Assembly (NCBI GenBank): GCA_964371025.1
Contig: CAYJKH010000002.1
Coordinates: 107,515-171,514, forward strand
DNA length: 64,000 bases
Direction of reading: 5' to 3'
From: CAYJDP01 sp964371025
GTDB taxonomy: Bacteria > Bacillota_I > Bacilli_A > RF39 > UBA660
The notes under the pieces were generated by a model that was given only the letters and a program-made list of their open reading frames with translations, did no database searches and had not been told where the DNA came from. Positions 43,909 to 52,990 of this stretch are shown here, piece after piece. The first letter of the stretch is position 1, and each line of letters begins with the position of its first letter. The translations under genes and the position numbers were made by a program.

Positions 43909-44443
43909 TAGCAGAGTTTATTCAGAAAATTGGTTACCAATAAAAAATATAAAAAATGGGATGATTATTAATGCTAAAAATGAAAATATAACAGGAGTAA
44001 AAATTACTCCTCGAAATATTTTTATACTAGATGAACAAACTCAGTCTAGAATCATAACAAATTTGAAAAATTTTTATAATACTCTAGAGTTTGAGTTTTG
44101 GTTAGTCGTAGCAGATAGGCCGGTAGATATATCAGTTTATTTATCACAATTACAATTACTATACAATGAAAATCAAACTCCAGCACATCGAAAATTGATT
44201 ATGCAAGATATTGAAAAAGCTAATGATTTTATAAATAATAATGTTGTAGATACGGAATACTATCTAATGTTTAAAGAAAAAAATTTAGATCTTCTTCAAA
44301 AAAAGGTTAGACAATTAATTAATGGTTTAGCAGGATGTGGATTACTTGCTGCTCAAACAAATAATGATGATCTTAGAGTGATTATTGAAAACTTTATTAA
44401 TGGTGGAAAAACCACTGAGTTTGGGACGGTGATGCCAATATGA
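43898..44443 (+). CDS. Separate VirB4 N-terminal-domain-like protein
   Basis: A 181-residue soluble protein. The frame opens at 43835, but ATG 43898 has GAGAGGTTGG at suitable spacing. Segments such as WLPIKNIKNGMIINAK, VKITPRNIFILDEQ, and the paired-helix DISVYLSQLQLLYNEN resemble the substrate-side N-terminal domain of VirB4/TraE ATPases. The ATPase gene that follows is rather short, suggesting that this domain has been split off as its own subunit (TrsD/TraC-like accessory proteins are similar). It overlaps PrgI upstream and ends in TGA overlapping the VirB4 ATG (4 bases), so all three are translationally coupled. Confidence 0.7.
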   Translation: MKNNSRVYSENWLPIKNIKNGMIINAKNENITGVKITPRNIFILDEQTQSRIITNLKNFYNTLEFEFWLVVADRPVDISVYLSQLQLLYNENQTPAHRKLIMQDIEKANDFINNNVVDTEYYLMFKEKNLDLLQKKVRQLINGLAGCGLLAAQTNNDDLRVIIENFINGGKTTEFGTVMPI

Positions 44444-46230
44444 GTACAAATTTAAGAACGCAATTAGCACCAAAGGGATTACAATTTAATATGAGTGACT
44501 TTTTTATAAGTGATAATTATGCTACTATTTTAACCGTGATTTCTTATCCAAAGTATATTGGGCCTGGTTATTTAGCGTCTTTAACTAATATGTCTGGTAT
44601 TAAAATTGTTGCTAAACATATTCCGATTCCATTTGGTCAAATGGCAAAAATGCTAAATAAGCAAGTAGCAGAACTTGAACAAAAGTATCAACAAGAAAGA
44701 GATCAAACGTTAAAAGAAAGAATTAGACAGGATGCTGAGAGTTTAGAATATTTTACATCCATGATAGCGGGAGGACAATCAAAAATATTTGATTTTCAAT
44801 TACACATTATGATTACTGCTCCAACAAAAGAAGAATTAGAAATGCAAAAGTTAAATGTTAAAAACTATTTAGATGCAATGGGTATGAGAGCAGTTGCTTT
44901 AAGATTTGAACAGGAGAAAGTTTTAAAATCAATTATACCAGTGTTTTCATCTCAGGATGTTGAGGATAGAATAGGTACACCTATAGCATCAGATACACTA
45001 TCTGCAATGTATCCTTATATATTTGATAGTATAAAAGATCCAGGATTATCTACATTACTTGGAGTAGACTTTTCTGGGGGAGTTGTGTTATTTAACCAAT
45101 TTTTATACAAATTAAGAAAAGAAAATAATCGTAATAATGCTAATATGATTATTTTAGGTACATCTGGTAGTGGAAAAAGTACTGCTGCAAAATTATTATT
45201 AAGAACACATTTAAGAAATAATGCTCAAATAGTAGTAATAGATCCTGAAGATGAATTAAGAGATATTACTAATGCTTTTGGTGGCCAAACAATTGATATT
45301 GGAAAAGGTGGAAGTTTTGGACTTATTAATCCACTTGAGATAGTAATAGATGCGGATCAAGATGAGATAAACCAAGGATTAAGTTATACAATGTTAACAA
45401 GAACATTACAGTTTTTAAAAGCTTTTTTAAAGTATTATGATCCATCAATTACTGAGGATGTATTAGTTATGTTTAGTGATGTAGCACAAGATACTTATAA
45501 ACGTTTTGGAATAGATTTTAATACGGATTATTCAAAATTCACATCAAAAGATTATCCAACATTTTCTGATGTTTATGCTACTATTAGAGGTCGTTTAATG
45601 GCTATGACTGAGCAAACGCAAGAACGCAGTATTGTGGAAAAATTAGAACTAAAGATTAGACCTATTGTTAAAGAATTAAGATTTTATTTTGATGGACATA
45701 CAACATTAGATAAAAATAATGAGTTTATGGTATTTAATATAAAAGAATTAATGAATAGTGATACTAATATTAGAAATGCTTTATTTTTCAATGTACTAAA
45801 ATTTTCTTGGGGATTATGTTTAGATCCTAATAAAGATACCATATTAATGGTTGATGAAGCACATGTATTACTAGGCGATAATAATATTTTAGGAGCAGAA
45901 TTCTTAGCGCAAGTACAAAGACGAGCGCGTAAGTATAATACTGGAACTATTATAATAACTCAACAACCAAGTGACTTTGCCTCACCAACTCTTATTACAC
46001 AAGGAAAAGCAATTTTTGATAATGCTTCCTACTATTTAGTGATGGGACTTAAAAAACAAGCGGCAGAAGATTTATCCTTATTAATTGATTTAAATGAAAA
46101 TGAAAAAGAGAGTATTAAATCTTATTCACAAGGAGAAGCATTATTTGTATGTGGGAACAAAAGAATGAGAATGAATATTGTTGCTACAAAAGATGAATTA
46201 GAATCTTTTGGTAGTGGTGGCGGTTTATAA
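44440..46230 (+). CDS. virB4: VirB4/TraE-family T4SS ATPase
   Basis: A 596-residue motor ATPase that powers type IV secretion with VirD4. The N-terminal portion (1-220) includes the YPKYIGPGYLASLTNM segment and a helical stretch. The P-loop domain has Walker A GTSGSGKST near residue 239, followed by IVVIDPEDELRDI (typical of VirB4), Walker B ILMVDEAHVLL near 470 and the QQPSDFASP segment in motif C position. It ends SFGSGGGL. The residues needed for ATP hydrolysis seem intact. The start is in an ATGA overlap with the gene before. Family symbol is used in the broad sense. Confidence 0.9.
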   Translation: MSTNLRTQLAPKGLQFNMSDFFISDNYATILTVISYPKYIGPGYLASLTNMSGIKIVAKHIPIPFGQMAKMLNKQVAELEQKYQQERDQTLKERIRQDAESLEYFTSMIAGGQSKIFDFQLHIMITAPTKEELEMQKLNVKNYLDAMGMRAVALRFEQEKVLKSIIPVFSSQDVEDRIGTPIASDTLSAMYPYIFDSIKDPGLSTLLGVDFSGGVVLFNQFLYKLRKENNRNNANMIILGTSGSGKSTAAKLLLRTHLRNNAQIVVIDPEDELRDITNAFGGQTIDIGKGGSFGLINPLEIVIDADQDEINQGLSYTMLTRTLQFLKAFLKYYDPSITEDVLVMFSDVAQDTYKRFGIDFNTDYSKFTSKDYPTFSDVYATIRGRLMAMTEQTQERSIVEKLELKIRPIVKELRFYFDGHTTLDKNNEFMVFNIKELMNSDTNIRNALFFNVLKFSWGLCLDPNKDTILMVDEAHVLLGDNNILGAEFLAQVQRRARKYNTGTIIITQQPSDFASPTLITQGKAIFDNASYYLVMGLKKQAAEDLSLLIDLNENEKESIKSYSQGEALFVCGNKRMRMNIVATKDELESFGSGGGL

Positions 46231-46259
46231 AATATTAAATATTAGGTAAGGAGTTATAT

Positions 46260-48320
46260 ATGAAAGAAAAATCGAATAGAAAAATAACTAGTAATAAACA
46301 AGTTAATGCCCCTAAATTCACACCTAATAATAATAATTTTAATAAGTTTAACCCAAATAAATTAAATAATTTAATTAATAAAATACCTAAAAGTAAACCA
46401 ATTCCAAAGATTAATTCAAAAAACCAAAATTTAGAAAAAAATAAAAATGAGTTTAATAAGAATGTAGAAAAAAAAACTGATCGAAAAAAAACAAGAAATA
46501 ATGAAACTGTAGAAGAACCTAAAAATAAAAAATTGAACAATAATAGACTGAATTTTTCAAATAATAATTTTTCAGATGAATACAATGAGGACGAATTTGA
46601 CGAAAAATCAAAAATTGGTGAAAAATTAAAACAAACAGCAAGTGTCGTTGTTCAACTTCTAGTTAGATTACCCTTAACACAGAAATTAGTCATAATAGGT
46701 ATCATTTTAGCAATTATTGGTATATTTGCATTTGTAATTTTATTCCTTACTGTTATGCCAACTAAAGATAAGGTTAAATATGCAGTTGCGGATTTCTTTG
46801 AAAATTTTGAATATATTGAAGCGGCTGGTTCATATGCTGGCTATGGTAAAAAAGAAGAAAAAGTTTTAGAAGATATGAATAGCGTAGTAGAAAAGTTAAA
46901 AAAAGAAGGCAAAACTGTTGACGTAATGTTTTTAGCAGCTACTATTGATGTTATTTTACAAAACAATGCTAAATTAGAGTTTACTGATTTTTCAAAAGGA
47001 GACATTGAAAGTTTAGCTAATGCTATGTTTGATGAAGAAAATAATTATAGTGAAATAGTATTTGTAGAAAATATGACAGATATTTTAAAAGAATATTTGC
47101 CAAATCATGATGAAAAGCAAAGAAAAGAAGTAGCAGAGAGTATAAGTGTTAGTTTAGAGGAATTTGATGAATTTTTATTTGGTAGAGAAAGCGGGTTTTC
47201 ATGTGGAAGTATTTTATCAGGTAATACTCAAGCAACAACAGTAAAAGCAGATAATTTAAGTATTGAAGAAAAAATAAATCTAATAGGTAAAATGGTACAA
47301 TCAGCTTCTTCGGTTAATGCCAGTGAAGGGAAAAAAATCTTTCCATCAGTTGGACTTGCACAATGGATTCAAGAAGCTGGATTTAGTTTTCATGAAAGTG
47401 CTCCTAACAATATATTTGGAATAAAATGTCATGATGGTGATGCTCCAGAAGATTGTGGGGATGCTGTTACAACTAGTGAAGAATATGAATCTGGGACAGT
47501 AGAGATAAAAGCAGAATTCAGAAAGTTTGATTCATTAGAGGAAGCTGTAGTTGAACATCAATCATTTTTAATTGATAATTCAAGATATGAAGAACATGGT
47601 GTATTTACATCTACAACTCCAGAAGAACAAGCTCAAGCGATAAAAGCCGCTGGATATGCAACCGATGCAGACTATGCAGAAAAACTAATAGCATTAATAG
47701 ACGAGTATGATTTGAAAAGGTTTGATGATATAACAAATATAGATGGTTGCTCTGTAGGAATTGGAGGATGGACTATTAGAGAGGTTATCCCAGTACAGGG
47801 GGATTATCCATATGATTTTGTATATGAACATGGTTCGATGAATATAGCTAGATCATTTATTGGGGAATGTGTATGGTATGCTAAAAATAGAGCAGCAGAA
47901 GTTGCGACAGAACTTAAAGACAAAGGTGTTTTTACAGAAGAAAAATATCGTAGAATAACAGATAATATTTATGCCACTATGGGTAATGGTGGTGACTATT
48001 ATGACAACTCAATAGCAGTTGGAAATATTAAAACAAGTAATAATATAAATGATATTAGAAATGGAGCATGGCTAGTATGGAGAGATATAACAGGAAGTTA
48101 TGGTCATATAGCATTTGTTGAAGAAGTAAATGAATCAAACCAAACTATTACAATTACTGATGCCTATAATCCAGGTCATGGTAATGATTGGGGATATGTT
48201 TTTAATAAAAAAACATTGACTTTTAATGAATATTTTAGTTCATATGGACCTAGTTATTATTCAGGAAGCCGTTACAGATTTGATGGTTATGCATATCCAT
48301 TTGAATTTATAGAGGAGTAA
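46260..48320 (+). CDS. Membrane-anchored wall hydrolase: glucosaminidase-like plus CHAP domains
   Basis: A 686-residue bitopic protein. The first ~130 residues are cytoplasmic and Asn/Lys-rich with low complexity; a membrane helix follows at about 140-162. Outside are a helical region, a glucosaminidase/lysozyme-like domain (about 335-495; GLAQWIQEAGFSF, NNIFGIKC) and a CHAP amidase/endopeptidase domain (about 545-680) with nucleophile Cys in GECVWYAKNRA and His in YGHIAFVEEV. This pairing is the VirB1/TcpG-like muralytic component of Gram-positive conjugation machines that opens peptidoglycan for the channel. The ATG follows AAGGAG. Confidence 0.88.
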   Translation: MKEKSNRKITSNKQVNAPKFTPNNNNFNKFNPNKLNNLINKIPKSKPIPKINSKNQNLEKNKNEFNKNVEKKTDRKKTRNNETVEEPKNKKLNNNRLNFSNNNFSDEYNEDEFDEKSKIGEKLKQTASVVVQLLVRLPLTQKLVIIGIILAIIGIFAFVILFLTVMPTKDKVKYAVADFFENFEYIEAAGSYAGYGKKEEKVLEDMNSVVEKLKKEGKTVDVMFLAATIDVILQNNAKLEFTDFSKGDIESLANAMFDEENNYSEIVFVENMTDILKEYLPNHDEKQRKEVAESISVSLEEFDEFLFGRESGFSCGSILSGNTQATTVKADNLSIEEKINLIGKMVQSASSVNASEGKKIFPSVGLAQWIQEAGFSFHESAPNNIFGIKCHDGDAPEDCGDAVTTSEEYESGTVEIKAEFRKFDSLEEAVVEHQSFLIDNSRYEEHGVFTSTTPEEQAQAIKAAGYATDADYAEKLIALIDEYDLKRFDDITNIDGCSVGIGGWTIREVIPVQGDYPYDFVYEHGSMNIARSFIGECVWYAKNRAAEVATELKDKGVFTEEKYRRITDNIYATMGNGGDYYDNSIAVGNIKTSNNINDIRNGAWLVWRDITGSYGHIAFVEEVNESNQTITITDAYNPGHGNDWGYVFNKKTLTFNEYFSSYGPSYYSGSRYRFDGYAYPFEFIEE

Positions 48321-48324
48321 TTAT

Positions 48325-49008
48325 ATGGTTAAAAAAAGTTTATTTATAATTGGTGTATTATTATTAACTGGGTGTTCAGCTGAATACAAAGTAAACATAA
48401 AAGAAAATGAAATACAAGAAGATATTAATATTATATCTCCTAATACCACTGAAAATACTAATGCAGTAAATGATTCAATAAAGAATGGAGTATCAGTATA
48501 TTTTAATCCTGGAAATGCTAGTGAAGTATATTATGATGCTAGTAAGAAAGAAACAAAAGAAGAGGTGACATTAAATTTACAATATAACTTTAAGTATAAT
48601 GAATATTTTAAATCATCATCATTAGAAAACTGTTTCAATAGTCCAGTTTTTGTTTATGATGATAATATTATTAAATTTAGAACTAATGAAACATTAAAAT
48701 GTATTAAAGGAGACTATAATCAAATAATATATGAGGAAGTTAAGTTCGTTGTGAAAACTGACTATATTATAAAAAAATCAAATGCACATAGTGAAAAAAA
48801 TAATACATTAACATGGGTGTTTAATGAAGATAATTATATAAATGGTTATATTGAGTATGAACTTGATAGAACTCAAACAGTGGCAAGTGAAACAGAAGAG
48901 GTCTTTGAAAAGTATGCTTTATATTTAATTGCTGTAGTTGGAGCAGTTCTAGGTATATTTGTTATTAGAACTTTATTTAAAATTAGAAAAGCGACAAGGG
49001 TTAAATAA
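48325..49008 (+). CDS. Lipoprotein with an extra C-terminal membrane helix
   Basis: A 227-residue protein with a lipobox (VLLLTGCSAEY; lipid-anchored Cys at residue 17), an extracytoplasmic domain of about 165 residues rich in Asn/Glu/Lys, and a second hydrophobic helix near the C-terminus (LYLIAVVGAVLGIFVIRTLF) followed by a basic end. A lipid anchor at one end and a membrane helix at the other is unusual. The family is not recognised, though small lipoproteins are common in conjugation clusters. The ATG follows GAGGAG and it sits 4 bases after the wall hydrolase, clearly in the same operon. Confidence 0.7.
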   Translation: MVKKSLFIIGVLLLTGCSAEYKVNIKENEIQEDINIISPNTTENTNAVNDSIKNGVSVYFNPGNASEVYYDASKKETKEEVTLNLQYNFKYNEYFKSSSLENCFNSPVFVYDDNIIKFRTNETLKCIKGDYNQIIYEEVKFVVKTDYIIKKSNAHSEKNNTLTWVFNEDNYINGYIEYELDRTQTVASETEEVFEKYALYLIAVVGAVLGIFVIRTLFKIRKATRVK

Positions 49009-49011
49009 ATA

Positions 49012-49039
49012 TTGATATAATTTAAATTGATGATATAAT
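49012..49039 (+). promoter_or_regulatory. Promoter for the coupling-ATPase gene
   Basis: TTGATA (49012-49017) and TATAAT (49034-49039) are 16 bases apart, just after the lipoprotein stop, so the last two genes of the locus may be transcribed separately. Confidence 0.55.
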
Positions 49040-49061
49040 ATTTTGAAGAGAGAGGTATATT

Positions 49062-51098
49062 ATGAAACTAAAAGTTAGAGCAGAAAGTAAAGATTTTATA
49101 ATTTTTGGAATATTTGTTATTTTCCTATTATATTTAATAGCGCTAGGAGTTTCTAATATTACTAGTATTGCAAATTATGGAAAAATACATGGATTAAGTC
49201 CATTTATTGCATTTAGTTCAGAATATATTTTTACTACTTTATTATTATTTCTTTTTGCACTAGGGGGATTACTAGTTAGTGTTAAATCTCATTTTTTTGA
49301 ATTTGAAAAAGGGATTGGAATTACTACTTCGAAAAAAGATAAAGGATATTCTAGATGGGCTAAACCTGCTGAAATTATCAAACAAAAAGATATTGAAGTA
49401 GTTTCAATATATGATGAAAAGAGTCCATATGCTGGAATTCCTCTATATTATAAAGATAAAAATGTATATGTAGATAATGGTGAATATCATACTTTAGTTA
49501 TTGGTTCTACTGGTTCAGGTAAATCTACTTTAATAATATTACCAACTATAAGTATATTATCGAAAAAAAGGGAAAGTATGATTATTACCGACCCCAAAGG
49601 AGAAATATATGAAAAATCTGCTAATATGTTAAAAGCAAAAGGGTATAATATATTACTTTTAAACTTTAGAAGTCCACAAGAAGGTAATTCATGGAATCCT
49701 ATGGCATTACCGTATAAACTATATAAAGATGGAAACCAAGATAAAGCAATAGAATTATTAGATGATTTAGGATTAAATATATTATATGATCCAACAAATA
49801 ATGCTGAACCATTTTGGGAAAAAACAGCAGCAGATTATTTCACGGGATTATCGTTAGGATTATTTGAAGATGCAGATGAAAATCAAATTAATATTAATAG
49901 TCTTAGTACAATGTCTACAGTTGGAGAAGAAAATTTTGGTGGTTCTAATTATATGAAGGAATACTTTAATTTAAAAGATCCTTCAAGTGCAGCATTTACT
50001 AATGCAACAGGTACTGTAATGGCACCAAATGATACAAAGGGCTCAATATTATCCGTTTTTAAACAAAAAATAAAATTATTTGCTACAAGGGAAAATTTGA
50101 GTGAAATGCTTTCGCATAGTGATATTGATTTGGAATCAATTGGAGAAAAACCAACAGCAGTATTCTTAATAATTCATGATGAGAAAAAAACATACCATTC
50201 TCTTGCTACAATATTTTTAAAGCAAGTATATGAGGTATTAATAAATACTGCCCAAAAACATGGTGGTAAATTACCAGTTAAAACTAATTTTGTAATCGAT
50301 GAGTTTGCTAATATGCCTCCATTTACAGATATTACAACAATGATAACTGCTTCTCGTTCGAGAGATATTAGATTTACATTAATTATTCAAAATTTTGCTC
50401 AATTAGAAAGTATTTATAATAAAGATGCTGAAACAATAAGAGGGAATTGTAATAACTTGATCTACTTAATTTCTACGGAATTAAAAGCATTAGAAGAGAT
50501 TTCGAAAATGTGTGGGGAAGTTAAATCTAAAAAAGATGATAAGACAAATTCAACACCACTTGTCACAATTTCTGACTTACAACGAATGAAGGATAAAGAA
50601 GCAATTATTATGAGACTTAGAACTAATCCATTTAAAACAAAACTAAAAGCAAGCTATGAAATTAGTTTTGATAAGGAATATCCTAAAGCAGCTTTTCCAA
50701 AACGAGAAAAAGTAGGATATGGAATTTTTGATATTAAAACTTTTGTTAAAGAAAAGAAAAAAGAAAACTTGAAAAAAATGATGGAAAAAAATAATGATGA
50801 AGCTAATATAAATAGTGAAGTTAAATCTAGAGATGAATTTAATATATTACCTTTTAAAAATCCTTTTACTAATAATTTAGAAGAAAAAAGTAATACCAAT
50901 AATATAACTGAAGAATTTAATGTAGATAATTTAATTTCAAAAATTGATGCAAAAATTGCAGAATTAGAGGCAGAAGAGAAAGCATTACAAAATAAACCAG
51001 AGCAAAAAGAAAATAAAGAAAGTAATCCAAAGAAGAATCATATTGAACTTGAAGATGAAAATGAAGATGACTTTTTTGATGATTTTTTTGATAAATAG
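49062..51098 (+). CDS. virD4: VirD4/TraG-family type IV coupling ATPase
   Basis: A 678-residue membrane-anchored ATPase that recruits the substrate (DNA or protein) to the T4SS channel. Two N-terminal membrane helices (about 10-35 and 60-80). Walker A GSTGSGKSTL near residue 147, then the classic MIITDPKGEIYE, and Walker B NFVIDEFANMPPF near 411, followed by SRSRDIRF. The C-terminal ~120 residues are acidic, low complexity and Lys/Glu-rich with a possible coiled coil, a position that binds substrates in other coupling proteins. Given that no relaxase is found nearby, the substrate cannot be deduced. Confidence 0.92.
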   Translation: MKLKVRAESKDFIIFGIFVIFLLYLIALGVSNITSIANYGKIHGLSPFIAFSSEYIFTTLLLFLFALGGLLVSVKSHFFEFEKGIGITTSKKDKGYSRWAKPAEIIKQKDIEVVSIYDEKSPYAGIPLYYKDKNVYVDNGEYHTLVIGSTGSGKSTLIILPTISILSKKRESMIITDPKGEIYEKSANMLKAKGYNILLLNFRSPQEGNSWNPMALPYKLYKDGNQDKAIELLDDLGLNILYDPTNNAEPFWEKTAADYFTGLSLGLFEDADENQININSLSTMSTVGEENFGGSNYMKEYFNLKDPSSAAFTNATGTVMAPNDTKGSILSVFKQKIKLFATRENLSEMLSHSDIDLESIGEKPTAVFLIIHDEKKTYHSLATIFLKQVYEVLINTAQKHGGKLPVKTNFVIDEFANMPPFTDITTMITASRSRDIRFTLIIQNFAQLESIYNKDAETIRGNCNNLIYLISTELKALEEISKMCGEVKSKKDDKTNSTPLVTISDLQRMKDKEAIIMRLRTNPFKTKLKASYEISFDKEYPKAAFPKREKVGYGIFDIKTFVKEKKKENLKKMMEKNNDEANINSEVKSRDEFNILPFKNPFTNNLEEKSNTNNITEEFNVDNLISKIDAKIAELEAEEKALQNKPEQKENKESNPKKNHIELEDENEDDFFDDFFDK

Positions 51099-51108
51099 GA
51101 GGGTTTAA

Positions 51109-52344
51109 ATGATTAATAATAAAAATGAAGAAAATGAAATAACTGAAGAAAAAGCAGTAGAAGAAATTGAACAAGAAAAAGTTGTAGAGGAAACCAATAA
51201 TGATGATTCTATAACTAAAAGTTCTTCAATAGAAAAAAGTAAAGTAGATATGGACTTAGTTAAAAAATTGGGAATTGTAACAGGATTAATTATTTTACTA
51301 ATATTAATAATATTTTTAGTTATGTTACTATTTAAAGAGGAAAAGTCTTATACGGATATGGAATATATATTGAAATCATCTGCTGAAAGTTATTTTGATA
51401 ATCATAAAAGTGAACTACCTCAAGATGATACAAAACAAGTAATTATTGAAGATAGTATACTTATTTCATTAGAGTATATGGAAGATTTTAGTAAGTATTC
51501 TGATGATTTAATTAGTTGTAGTGGAAAAGTAACTGTTTCTAAAAAAGATAATACCTATATATATGAACCATTTTTAGATTGTGGTAAAGAATATACTACT
51601 ACAAAATTATTCGAAGAAATTATTAGTGATGAAAATATTATAACAACAGGATATGGACTATATAAAACTAATAATGGTTATAGTTATCGTGGTGAATTAG
51701 TAAATAATTACATTGAGTTAGATGGTAACTTATGGAGAATTGTTAATATTCAAAGTGATAATAATATGACATTAATCTTAGATGATAAAATAAAAGATAA
51801 TATGGAATGGGATAATAGATATAATTCTACTGAAAATCAATTAGTTGGTATAAATGAATATGAAAAAAGTAGAATAAGAGAATATTTAGTAACTTTATAT
51901 GATGATAATGTAATTGATGATGGTTTAGAATTATTTTCTAATAGTGTAACAGAAAAACTAGTTGAATTTAATGCATGTACTGGAAAAAGAAGTATTTCAT
52001 CAACTGATAAGAATAATTCTATTGAATGTGCACAAGTTATTGAAAATGAAAATATTTCATTACTTACTGCAAGTGATTATATGATGGCTAGTACAGATGC
52101 AACATGTGAATCACTGGATGATAAATCATGCCAAAATTATAATTATTTACTAAATCAGAATAGTTGGTTTTTAATGACAGCAAATGATGCTAATTCATAT
52201 GAAGTATATAAAGTATTTCAAGGAAGTTTAAGTGCAGTTGACGCCTCAAAAGATGGGTACGTAAGACCAGTAGTTAAACTATCAAATAGTGTTTTATATA
52301 AATCAGGAAACGGAACAATGGAAAAACCATATAAATTAAAATAA
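51109..52344 (+). CDS. Membrane-anchored surface protein with DUF6273-like module
   Basis: A 411-residue protein: about 60 charged cytoplasmic residues (Glu-rich), one membrane helix (about 60-82), and an exterior with a juxtamembrane helical segment plus a module ending in VRPVVKLSNSVLYKSGNG and EKPYKLK. The same segment order occurs in the 28984-30738 protein near the other end of the locus, so the two are paralogues. LDGNLWRIVNIQ resembles the DUF6273 opening. Four Cys suggest disulfides. Likely a surface partner of the machine; function inferred only from position. The ATG has TAGGAGGG. It is the last gene of the locus and is followed by a terminator. Confidence 0.7.
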   Translation: MINNKNEENEITEEKAVEEIEQEKVVEETNNDDSITKSSSIEKSKVDMDLVKKLGIVTGLIILLILIIFLVMLLFKEEKSYTDMEYILKSSAESYFDNHKSELPQDDTKQVIIEDSILISLEYMEDFSKYSDDLISCSGKVTVSKKDNTYIYEPFLDCGKEYTTTKLFEEIISDENIITTGYGLYKTNNGYSYRGELVNNYIELDGNLWRIVNIQSDNNMTLILDDKIKDNMEWDNRYNSTENQLVGINEYEKSRIREYLVTLYDDNVIDDGLELFSNSVTEKLVEFNACTGKRSISSTDKNNSIECAQVIENENISLLTASDYMMASTDATCESLDDKSCQNYNYLLNQNSWFLMTANDANSYEVYKVFQGSLSAVDASKDGYVRPVVKLSNSVLYKSGNGTMEKPYKLK

Positions 52345-52363
52345 TCTTAAGATTATTTTTTTT
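52342..52363 (+). terminator. Terminator closing the Tad/T4SS locus
   Basis: TAATC (52342-52346) pairs with GATTA (52351-52355) over TTAA with a T tract. The stem is short. Confidence 0.65.
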
Positions 52364-52373
52364 ATTATTATGA

Positions 52374-52379
52374 TATAAT
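52374..52379 (+). promoter_or_regulatory. -10 box for the VTT-family gene
   Basis: TATAAT at 52374-52379 precedes AAGAGGGTG and the ATG at 52395; the -35 region is T-rich and not consensus. Confidence 0.4.
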
Positions 52380-52394
52380 TAAGAGGGTGATAAA

Positions 52395-52988
52395 ATGAAT
52401 TATTATATACATCATATTAGAGAATTTATTGATACGTTAATTGATTTTTTCTTAACAAATGGACCAATATTAGGATTTGTTGGAGTTTTTAGTGAAGCAT
52501 TTATAACAATACTCCCTCTTAGTGCATTAGTTGCTTTAAATGTAGGAGCCTTTGGATATGTATTTGGAATAGTATTATCTTGGTTTGCTACAGTAGCAGG
52601 ATCATATTTATGTTTTTCATTATTTAGATTCTTTTCTAAAAAATTATTTAAAACAAAATTTATGAAAAAAAAGAAAAATTTAACTAATAATATAATTAAG
52701 ATGAAAAATATCAATTTTAGTAGCTTAGTTATTTTAATAGCAGTCCCATTTACAATATCAAGTTTAATAAATTTATTAGCAGGGTTATCGCTTATGTCTA
52801 GAAAAAAATTTCTAGCAGCAATTCTTATTGGTAAATTTTTTATGATAACTTTCTGGGGATATGTTGGGGGAAATATAGTTAAAAATGGACTAAATTTAAA
52901 ATCAGTTATAATAAGTATTATATTAATTATACTAGCATATATTATTTCAAAAATTGTTAATAAGAAAATGAATATAGAAGGAGAATAA
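52395..52988 (+). CDS. VTT/SNARE-associated (TVP38/DedA-like) membrane protein
   Basis: A 197-residue polytopic membrane protein. Family marks are the re-entrant-type GFVGVFSEAFITILPLS, with AFGYVFGIVLSW and a later AVPFTISSLINLLAGLSLM and FWGYVGG. It probably moves lipids across the membrane, as suggested for DedA/TVP38 proteins, though the substrate is open. The ATG follows AGAGGGTG. Two bases separate its stop from the rmuC start, so they form an operon. Confidence 0.85.
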   Translation: MNYYIHHIREFIDTLIDFFLTNGPILGFVGVFSEAFITILPLSALVALNVGAFGYVFGIVLSWFATVAGSYLCFSLFRFFSKKLFKTKFMKKKKNLTNNIIKMKNINFSSLVILIAVPFTISSLINLLAGLSLMSRKKFLAAILIGKFFMITFWGYVGGNIVKNGLNLKSVIISIILIILAYIISKIVNKKMNIEGE

Positions 52989-52990
52989 AA

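Noticed and set aside
46235..46585. 116-codon - strand frame rich in Leu/Phe
   Set aside because: It is the shadow of the Asn/Lys-rich N-terminus of the wall hydrolase on the + strand.
27411..52344. Integrative conjugative element
   Set aside because: Although a T4SS set is present, no relaxase, integrase, excisionase, replication gene or flanking direct repeat/tRNA attachment site was found, and base composition does not change.
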